A DNA stretch of 11,476 nucleotides from Bacillota bacterium (GTDB lineage: Bacteria > Bacillota > Clostridia > Christensenellales > UBA1242): the NCBI GenBank assembly GCA_009787915.1, contig WQSK01000019.1:1-11476 (forward strand), written 5' to 3'. Positions 6,941 to 11,476 of the stretch are shown in pieces. The translations under genes and the position numbers were made by a program. The stretch's first letter is position 1. Every line of letters starts with the position of its first letter. The notes under the pieces were generated by a model. That model was not told the origin of the DNA. It did no database searches and was given only the letters and a program-made list of their open reading frames with translations.

Positions 6941-7160
6941 TGCCTCGGGCGTAGGTATAGACCTGTTTTAATAATCTGTATCTTCGGCACACAGAAATTA
7001 AATCCAATTCGTTGTCTGTCAGACCACTTTGTTCAATTGCTTTTTGTTTTAGGTCATGCATGAATCTGGCTTGGTTCTCGGTCGCGGTGTCTATGGTTAT
7101 TCCGAGGGATTGCCACTCGAACCTCAAGTTACAGTATTGGGTCACGTATGGGGTATTCAT
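6921..7160 (-). CDS. 79-aa orphan protein under Xre-type operator control
   Basis: I do not recognise this 79-residue protein. It begins MNTPYVTQYCNLRFEW, and from about residue 29 it is predicted to be mostly helical (ARFMHDLKQKAIEQ and DNELDLISVCRRYRLLKQVY), ending basic. I see no signal peptide, membrane segment, zinc motif or clear helix-turn-helix. It looks like a real gene because ATG 7160 has GGAGGAG 4 nt upstream (7171-7165) and because a well-formed promoter with two palindromic operators lies directly ahead. It is divergent from the Xre gene. Its 3' end overlaps the convergent ureohydrolase gene by 20 bp. The context (small repressor-like gene, divergent controlled small gene) resembles the control regions of phage remnants or toxin-antitoxin-like loci; it could be an effector, an antirepressor or a toxin, with no sequence evidence to choose. 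Confidence 0.6.
   Translation of the reverse strand: MNTPYVTQYCNLRFEWQSLGITIDTATENQARFMHDLKQKAIEQSGLTDNELDLISVCRRYRLLKQVYTYARGIKSLPR
6925..6947. terminator. Inverted repeat at overlapping convergent gene ends
   Basis: CGAGGCA (6925-6931) and TGCCTCG (6941-6947) form a perfect 7-bp stem with a 9-base loop. The loop holds the ureohydrolase stop codon, and the 79-aa gene stops just past the other arm. It could act as a two-way transcription barrier, but neither strand has a clear T-run after it, so a classic intrinsic terminator is not established. Confidence 0.35.
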
Positions 7161-7176
7161 AATTCTCCTCCATTAA

Positions 7177-7191
7177 ATCGCTGGTAGCGAT
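7177..7191. promoter_or_regulatory. Operator O2, palindrome at the start point of the 79-aa gene
   Basis: ATCGCTGGTAGCGAT: perfect 6-bp arms around a 3-bp spacer, the same half-site as O1. It lies 27 bp centre-to-centre from O1 and covers the predicted transcription start (about 7190) of the minus-strand promoter. Confidence 0.7.
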
Positions 7192-7196
7192 AACAA

Positions 7197-7225
7197 ACAA
7201 TATATCGCTTATAGCGATAAGTCAA
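7197..7225 (-). promoter_or_regulatory. Promoter of the 79-aa gene
   Basis: On the minus strand, -35 TTGACT (7225-7220), a 17-bp spacer identical with operator O1 (7219-7203), and -10 TATTGT (7202-7197). The mRNA would start near 7190 and have a leader of about 30 nt with a strong Shine-Dalgarno sequence, unlike the leaderless promoters elsewhere in the window. Confidence 0.65.
7203..7219. promoter_or_regulatory. Operator O1, perfect 17-bp palindrome filling a promoter spacer
   Basis: TATCGCTTATAGCGATA: 7-bp arms and a 3-bp centre. It occupies exactly the 17 bases between the -35 and -10 boxes of the 79-aa gene promoter, so a bound repressor would exclude RNA polymerase. Its upper edge is next to the region where the xre promoter would have its -35. 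Confidence 0.75.
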
Positions 7226-7243
7226 GCATTATTTTTTGATGTG

Positions 7244-7249
7244 TGTAAT
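7244..7249 (+). promoter_or_regulatory. Candidate weak -10 box of the xre gene
   Basis: TGTAAT, 9 nt before ATG 7259; the surrounding TGTGTGTAATTAT resembles the infB -10 region apart from two missing bases. No good -35 is seen 17 bp upstream (GTCAAG at 7221-7226), so the promoter would be weak without help. No Shine-Dalgarno sequence precedes the ATG. Confidence 0.4.
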
Positions 7250-7250
7250 T

Positions 7251-7269
7251 ATATCTCTATGAGAGATAT
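7251..7269. promoter_or_regulatory. Operator-like palindrome O3 centred on the xre start codon
   Basis: 8-bp arms ATATCTCT and AGAGATAT flank the ATG at 7259-7261. The core ATCTCT-N3-AGAGAT has the same length and spacing as O1 and O2 (ATCGCT-N3-AGCGAT), with one symmetric base change per half-site. This is what a lower-affinity site for the same protein would look like. It could also act as a hairpin at the 5' end of the mRNA. Confidence 0.55.
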
Positions 7270-7465
7270 CGGGCAGAGGATAAAAGAACTGAGGGAGCAG
7301 AAGTGTATTTCCCAAAAAGATTTGGCAGATGCCATAGGAGTAAAACAGCACACAATTTCAGAGTATGAAAATGACAAGAAAAGACCCAGTTATGAAGTTT
7401 TGGTTTTGTTCGTTAAGTTTTTTAGTGTGACCGCAGGGCAACTTATCGGCACCGAAGATTTGTGA
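7259..7465 (+). CDS. Xre/Cro-type HTH transcriptional regulator
   Basis: A 68-residue single-domain regulator. The five-helix HTH_3 fold covers nearly the whole protein: IGQRIKELREQK (helix 1), ISQKDLADAIG (helix 2), VKQHTISEYENDKKRPS (recognition helix and following loop, about 29-45), YEVLVLFVKFFSV and TAGQLIG. There is no C-terminal peptidase or ligand domain, so it should bind as a Cro- or SinR-like dimer and is not a LexA-type self-cleaving repressor. Three related palindromes lie between it and the divergent 79-aa gene, one of them over its own start codon, so it very likely represses that gene and regulates itself. Start ATG 7259 fits homology (MRDIGQRIKELR); the in-frame GTG at 7241 lies within the candidate promoter. 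There is no Shine-Dalgarno sequence, so the start is probably leaderless. Confidence 0.9.
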   Translation: MRDIGQRIKELREQKCISQKDLADAIGVKQHTISEYENDKKRPSYEVLVLFVKFFSVTAGQLIGTEDL

Positions 7466-7484
7466 AGTTCGGGCGGGGTTTTTT
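7452..7484 (+). terminator. Weak terminator-like structure after xre
   Basis: CCGAA (7452-7456) can pair with TTCGG (7468-7472), and a run of six T follows at 7479-7484. The stem is only 5 bp and is separated from the T-run by GCGGGG, so this is a poor fit to an intrinsic terminator. It is the only candidate between xre and the infB promoter. Confidence 0.25.
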
Positions 7485-7514
7485 AAGCACAACAAAGCAA
7501 ATGTCAGTTTACAC

Positions 7515-7543
7515 TTGCAAATTAATTTCTTTGTGTGTATAAT
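7515..7543 (+). promoter_or_regulatory. infB promoter, leaderless
   Basis: -35 TTGCAA (7515-7520), 17-bp spacer, perfect -10 TATAAT (7538-7543). ATG 7552 follows after 8 bases with no Shine-Dalgarno sequence. A strong independent promoter directly before infB fits the absence of nusA and ylxR upstream. Confidence 0.8.
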
Positions 7544-7551
7544 TATTGAAT

Positions 7552-10215
7552 ATGCAAAATCAACAGGCGGCGCAGAGCGGAAAATTAGAACACCTCAAGT
7601 CAATCGGTGCGTTGTTGCCAGAGATTTCCGCGCTTGTAAAAAGGTCGGCATCGGTGCGCGGGAACCTTGATGCGATATTTAAAAATTTACAGCAAGCAAC
7701 AAGAACCGCCGAAAAACAGCAAGCGGATGCCGAGCGCAGTGCGTCTAAACAAAAAGAGTACGAAGATTATCGTGCAAAATTACAGAAAGAACGCGAAGAT
7801 GCCGAGCGCAAGGTTGACGAACGTGGTGGTTTTACAAAGACATCTGCACCAAAACCAACGACACCTGCAGCAACGCCTGCGAAACAAACGGGTTTTACAC
7901 AAAGACCAATCACACAAACAACAACTGCACAAGGCGGCAGACCAGCACAATCTTTTGGCGGCCCTCGCCCGCAGGGTGGTTTTTCACCAAGACCACAAGG
8001 GCAAGGTGGCTTTGGACAAAGACCTGGGTTTCCACCACGTGAAGGCAGGGAATTTGGACCTCGCCCACAAGGTGGGGGCGGATACCAGGGCGGTCAGCGA
8101 CCTGCATTTGGTCCAAGACCACAAGGTCAGGGTTATCAGGGCGGTCAAGGCAACTTTGGTCCACGTCCTCCGCGCCCAGCAGGTGCAGGGGGTGGGCTCC
8201 CAAGGACTTCGGCTCCGACAGAAAAATTTGTTCCAAAGGTCGATACTTTTTCGGCAAAAAAACGTGTTAAAACATTCGACCCGTCCGAGCGTTCGGGTTC
8301 GCTTGACAAACGTGCTTTGCTTAGGCGCGGTATGTTGGAAGAACAAGAAATTGAAGAACGCATGCTGACCCGTATGTTTAGAACCAAAAAGGCCAAGGAA
8401 GGAAACGACACCCCGCGTGTTCAGTCTAATATTGTTGTTATAAACACAAACGATGTTACGGTAAAGACTTTGTCCGAAAAAATCGGTAAACCAGTTACCG
8501 AGATTATCAAACAACTTATGGTACTTGGAAACATGTCCACGATTAACAGCACGATTGATTTTGATACGGCTTCTTTGGTGGCGGGCGAGTTTGGGCTTGA
8601 ATTACAACTTAACGCCGATAAAACATTTGAAGAAAAAATGCGCGACAAACACAAACAAAGCAAAGACGAGGACGCAGGTAAAATGGAACACCGTCCCGCG
8701 GTTGTTACTATCATGGGTCACGTTGACCATGGTAAGACGACGCTTTTGGATACCATCCGAAAAACAAATGTTACCGCGAAAGAACACGGCGGGATTACCC
8801 AGCATATTGCGGCTTATCAAGTTACGCACCAAAAGAAAAAAATCACTTTCGTCGATACACCAGGTCACGCGGCGTTTGAAAAAATGCGTGCGCGAGGGGC
8901 GTCGCTTACGGACATTGCTATTCTTATTGTCGCGGGGGATGATGGTGTTATGCCTCAAACAATCGAGGCTATTAAACATATCCAAAAACATAAACTCCCT
9001 ATGATTGTTGCCGTGAACAAAATGGATAAAAAAGAGTTCAACCTTGATAGGGTCAAAGAGCAATTAAGCACCCACAACGTTTTGGCGGAAGATTGGGGCG
9101 GAGAGGCAATCATGGTTCCTGTGTCGGCTATGGCAGGCACGGGAATTGACAAGTTGTTGGAAACAATATTGTTGGTTGCCGAAATTAACAACTATACCGC
9201 AAACCCTGACAAGGGCGCACAAGGTATCGTTATCGACGGGCGCAAAGACGCAGGTGTCGGCGGAGTTGTCACTTTGTTGGTTCAAAGTGGAACCCTTAAA
9301 ATTGGTGATACTATTCTTGCGGGAACCGCGTCGGGTAAAGTTCGCAAGATGATGGACAGCAATGGAAAACCTATGAAAACCGCAACACCTGGGACCCCTG
9401 TACAGGTTCTGGGCTTTTCGGATGTGCCGAAAGCAGGGGATGCGTGCTATGTTGTGGATGCAAGCCTTACACGTCAGGTTGTGCTTGAAAGAAAAGACAA
9501 AGAACGCCGTGCGCAAACCAAAGCAAGTACAAAATTGGCTTCGGATATTGATGCTATTGCTAGTTTGGATACAAAAGCAAAGAAACAACTTAATGTAATC
9601 TTGAAAGGCGATGTGACAGGCAGTTTGGAGGCGATTATTCAAACACTTAATACGATTACCAGCGACGAGGTCAATGTTAATGTGATATCAAGTGGTGTTG
9701 GTGTTGTTAATGATAACGATGTTTCATTGGCGGAAGTTTCCGAAGCCCTAATAATCGCGTTCAATGTGAAAACCAGTCCGACCGCAAAAATTTTGGCTAA
9801 AAAACAAAAACAACAGATTCACGAGTTCAATGTTATTTATCAAATCTTTGATTTTGTAACGGAAAAAATGGTGCGTATGTTTGCGCCTCAATATAAAGAG
9901 GTCTACTTTGGTTCTGCAGAAGTCCGCGCAGTATTCAAGTCCAGTGCGATTGGTCTTATCGCAGGCTGTATGGTAAAAGACGGAAAAGTCACACGTGGCG
10001 AGAAAGTAAAACTTGTTCGCGGAAAAGATACAGTTGGGGAATGCCGTATTGAAACCCTCAAAATCAAAAAAGACGACACCAAAGAAGTTGCGTCTGGGTT
10101 TGAATGCGGGATAAAACTTGACGGAACAGTTGAAATTAAAGTCGGTGATGTGATACAGTGTATCGGGAGCGAACGCTTGCCCGTCATGTATAACGGAAAG
10201 AAATACGAATTTTAG
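7552..10215 (+). CDS. infB: Translation initiation factor IF-2
   Basis: The GTPase that brings initiator fMet-tRNA to the 30S subunit and promotes subunit joining. The 887 residues contain an N-terminal helical, charged segment (about 40-95); a low-complexity Gly/Pro/Arg/Gln linker (about 135-210); an IF2_N-type module (SNIVVINTNDVTVKTLSEKIG, about 292-312, to about 350); then the G domain with GHVDHGKTT (G1, about 389-397), HGGITQHIAAY (G2), VDTPGHAAFEKM (G3), NKMD (G4) and VSAM (G5); and the beta-barrel, domain III and C-terminal fMet-tRNA-binding barrel, ending in MYNGKKYEF. Start ATG 7552 is set by the promoter 8 nt upstream; a TTG at 7546 would lie 2 nt from the -10 box. It heads an operon with rbfA, whose Shine-Dalgarno sequence overlaps the infB stop. 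If truly leaderless, its own message would start on 70S or specialised initiation complexes, so a feedback link to IF-2 level is conceivable. Confidence 0.96.
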   Translation: MQNQQAAQSGKLEHLKSIGALLPEISALVKRSASVRGNLDAIFKNLQQATRTAEKQQADAERSASKQKEYEDYRAKLQKEREDAERKVDERGGFTKTSAPKPTTPAATPAKQTGFTQRPITQTTTAQGGRPAQSFGGPRPQGGFSPRPQGQGGFGQRPGFPPREGREFGPRPQGGGGYQGGQRPAFGPRPQGQGYQGGQGNFGPRPPRPAGAGGGLPRTSAPTEKFVPKVDTFSAKKRVKTFDPSERSGSLDKRALLRRGMLEEQEIEERMLTRMFRTKKAKEGNDTPRVQSNIVVINTNDVTVKTLSEKIGKPVTEIIKQLMVLGNMSTINSTIDFDTASLVAGEFGLELQLNADKTFEEKMRDKHKQSKDEDAGKMEHRPAVVTIMGHVDHGKTTLLDTIRKTNVTAKEHGGITQHIAAYQVTHQKKKITFVDTPGHAAFEKMRARGASLTDIAILIVAGDDGVMPQTIEAIKHIQKHKLPMIVAVNKMDKKEFNLDRVKEQLSTHNVLAEDWGGEAIMVPVSAMAGTGIDKLLETILLVAEINNYTANPDKGAQGIVIDGRKDAGVGGVVTLLVQSGTLKIGDTILAGTASGKVRKMMDSNGKPMKTATPGTPVQVLGFSDVPKAGDACYVVDASLTRQVVLERKDKERRAQTKASTKLASDIDAIASLDTKAKKQLNVILKGDVTGSLEAIIQTLNTITSDEVNVNVISSGVGVVNDNDVSLAEVSEALIIAFNVKTSPTAKILAKKQKQQIHEFNVIYQIFDFVTEKMVRMFAPQYKEVYFGSAEVRAVFKSSAIGLIAGCMVKDGKVTRGEKVKLVRGKDTVGECRIETLKIKKDDTKEVASGFECGIKLDGTVEIKVGDVIQCIGSERLPVMYNGKKYEF
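7954..8181 (+). repeat. GPRPQG-type repeats in the IF-2 linker
   Basis: In-frame degenerate repeats encode units such as FGGPRPQGG, FSPRPQGQGG, FGPRPQGGGGYQGG, FGPRPQGQGYQGG and FGPRPP. The segment has almost no acidic residues and is rich in Arg, Gln, Gly, Pro and aromatic residues, as in RNA-binding or phase-separating disordered tails. Codons vary between copies, so it is not a recent exact expansion. Confidence 0.85.
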
Positions 10216-10224
10216 GAGGTTACT

Positions 10225-10575
10225 ATGAACAAAGAAAAAGGCGGTAAAGGAATCAATTCAACTTCGGCTTTTATGGGTCGGGTCAATGCGGATATTTTTC
10301 GCTTGTTGACTTTGGCTTTGAAAAAGAGTGGTGACGAAGCGGTCATTGACGTACACATTTTGCGTGTGGAAGCCAGTGCAGATTTGTCAACCGCACGTGT
10401 TTTTGTAAACAAAGGTGTTAGGGCACTTGACGGCATGCAAGGGTTTTTCCACACAGAGATTGCCAACGGAATGAAAATCCGACGTGTGCCGAAACTTAGG
10501 TTTATCGTTGACGACGGTGCGCAAAACGCGGCCCGCGTGGACGAGTTGCTTAGCCAAATCAAAGGAGATGCGTGA
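10225..10575 (+). CDS. rbfA: Ribosome-binding factor A
   Basis: A 116-residue protein of the single KH-like-domain RbfA family, which binds the 30S subunit near 16S rRNA helix 1 during maturation and is important in cold growth. The N-terminal helix (FMGRVNADIFRLLTLAL) comes first, followed by the strand VIDVHILRVEASADLSTARVF and the signature region MKIRRVPKLRFIVDDG with a final helix ARVDELLSQI. Length is normal for the family. ATG 10225 has AGGAGG (10214-10219) overlapping the infB stop codon, so translation is probably coupled to IF-2. The stop overlaps the nrnA GTG start by two bases (GTGA). The infB-rbfA-nrnA order is the usual Gram-positive one. Confidence 0.92.
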   Translation: MNKEKGGKGINSTSAFMGRVNADIFRLLTLALKKSGDEAVIDVHILRVEASADLSTARVFVNKGVRALDGMQGFFHTEIANGMKIRRVPKLRFIVDDGAQNAARVDELLSQIKGDA

Positions 10576-11476
10576 TTAACACCGCGGATTTTGCAAAGGC
10601 CCATAAAATATTAAAAGCCGCAAAGACGATTGCTGTCGTTGGGCATATTCGCCCAGACGGTGACGCGGTGGGGAGTGCACTCGCCATAAAATACGCCTAT
10701 GAAACCACGGGTGCAGTGGTTGATATCTTTTTTGAAGAAGATATACCAAATCAATTTCCATACCTCGAAGGTCACGACACGTTTCAGAGTGCGTATCCAG
10801 AGGAGAGAAAGGGCTATGACGCGATTGTTATAGTTGACCTTGGGGAAACCAAGCGTATGGGGATTTTTGAACCCCTATTGAAAATTTCAAAAAGTGCTAT
10901 TTGCATTGACCACCATTTGGGGTTTGCCTTTAAGTGTGATGTTGCGCTCTCGGACCCGACCGCTGCTGCTACTGGAGAGTTGGTCTTTCAACTCTTTGAA
11001 ACCCAAAAAGTTCCGATTACAAAAAAGATTGCGGATGCGCTCTATACCGCGGTTGCGACCGATACGGGTTGTTTTTTGCACTCAAGCACGACCGCCCAAA
11101 CCCACCGAATTGCGGCGAGCCTCGTGGAATACGGTTGTGACAAATTTGGGATTAACCAGGTCAATTTCCTGACCTATGATACCCAGTTGTTTGTTGGCTT
11201 GGGGCAGATACTTAAAAACATTAGGTTTTATTTGCGGGGGAGTTTGTCGGTTACGAAACTTAAAGACGCAAAAGACTACAATACCGCGCACAAGGGCAAG
11301 TACAAGCAATATCTTTCGGGCATGGAAGACGTTATGATAAGTGCTCTTTTAATGGAGCAGGGTAAAAAAAGGTTCAACGTATCGTTTCGTAGCCACGGAA
11401 CGACGGACGTTTCTGAAATCGCGGCTTCGTTCGGCGGGGGCGGTCACAGAAACGCGGCAGGTTGTACACTTCGCGG
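10572..11476 (+). CDS. nrnA: DHH/DHHA1 phosphoesterase, NrnA-like (3' partial)
   Basis: An open frame from GTG 10572 to the window edge gives 301 residues of a protein usually about 310-330 long. NrnA degrades 2-5-nt RNAs and removes the 3' phosphate of pAp. DHH motifs are complete: GHIRPDGDAVGS (24-35; Asp29, Asp31), IVDLG (87-91; Asp89), CIDHH (111-115) and ATDTG (162-166; Asp164). These residues bind the catalytic manganese pair. The DHHA1 domain is seen at the end in SFGGGGHRNAAG (286-297), the substrate-binding glycine loop. The GTG start is supported by AAAGGAG 4 nt upstream (10561-10567) and by the GTGA overlap with rbfA; no in-frame ATG lies nearby. The frame was read by hand through to the end without a break. 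In many Gram-positives truB follows, which would be just outside the window. Confidence 0.92.
   Translation, partial: MINTADFAKAHKILKAAKTIAVVGHIRPDGDAVGSALAIKYAYETTGAVVDIFFEEDIPNQFPYLEGHDTFQSAYPEERKGYDAIVIVDLGETKRMGIFEPLLKISKSAICIDHHLGFAFKCDVALSDPTAAATGELVFQLFETQKVPITKKIADALYTAVATDTGCFLHSSTTAQTHRIAASLVEYGCDKFGINQVNFLTYDTQLFVGLGQILKNIRFYLRGSLSVTKLKDAKDYNTAHKGKYKQYLSGMEDVMISALLMEQGKKRFNVSFRSHGTTDVSEIAASFGGGGHRNAAGCTLR

Noticed and set aside
7241..7258. GTG 7241 as xre start
   Set aside because: It lies in the likely -10 region and adds six residues not needed by the HTH fold; ATG 7259 fits homology.
7546..7551. TTG 7546 as infB start
   Set aside because: Only 2 nt after the -10 box, so it would not be transcribed from this promoter; ATG 7552 is better.
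7954..8181. Repeats taken as CRISPR or tandem DNA array
   Set aside because: Units are in frame, degenerate at DNA level, lack spacers and encode a protein linker.
7910..8514. Antisense open frames of 115 and 176 codons opposite the IF-2 linker
   Set aside because: They are open because of the GC-biased repeats on the other strand and have no ribosome site or recognisable domain.

Overview
The window looks like chromosomal DNA from a Bacillota (Firmicutes) lineage, probably Clostridia-like and uncultured. Three things suggest this: a DUF4364 gene and a TIGR03905-type TSCPD gene follow valS, the transketolase carries the Bacillus-type VREFAMG motif, and the infB-rbfA-nrnA order is typical of Gram-positives. 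TGA ends several genes (valS, DUF4364, rbfA), so the code is the standard bacterial one. GC content is moderate by eye; the radical SAM gene looks more AT-rich than its neighbours.

Layout. (1) 1-301: 3' end of ftsK, the DNA-reading gamma domain. (2) 314-1084, minus: a small radical-SAM-like protein with an unusual CX5CX2C motif. (3) 1122-4113, minus: a tight operon valS > DUF4364 > TSCPD joined by ATGA overlaps. The ValRS is only 728 residues. (4) 4114-4170: 57 bp holding face-to-face promoters for valS and tkt. (5) 4171-6940, plus: transketolase, then a divergent ureohydrolase with its own promoter inside the end of tkt. (6) 6921-7465: a compact regulatory module made of a 79-aa orphan protein (minus) and a 68-aa Xre repressor-like protein (plus), with three related palindromes between and over them. 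(7) 7552-11476, plus: infB > rbfA > nrnA (nrnA runs off the window), a translation and RNA-turnover operon with its own promoter and without nusA or ylxR directly upstream.

Two themes stand out. First, the promoter-proximal genes (valS, tkt, infB, probably radical SAM and xre) have a -10 box only 6-9 nt before the ATG and no Shine-Dalgarno sequence, so they appear to be leaderless. Operon-internal genes (DUF4364, TSCPD, rbfA, nrnA) have strong Shine-Dalgarno sequences, as does the 79-aa gene, which has a short leader. Second, the Xre module resembles a miniature lambda-type switch: one 17-bp palindrome exactly fills the spacer of the target promoter, a second sits at its start point, and a degenerate third is centred on the xre start codon.

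The conserved genes are housekeeping (chromosome segregation, tRNA charging, pentose phosphate pathway, translation initiation, ribosome maturation, nanoRNA degradation). The less ordinary parts are the radical SAM protein, the ureohydrolase with a rewritten active site, the trimmed ValRS and the Xre/79-aa module. No rRNA, tRNA, CRISPR array or insertion sequence was seen, and no stretch over 300 bases lacks a gene.
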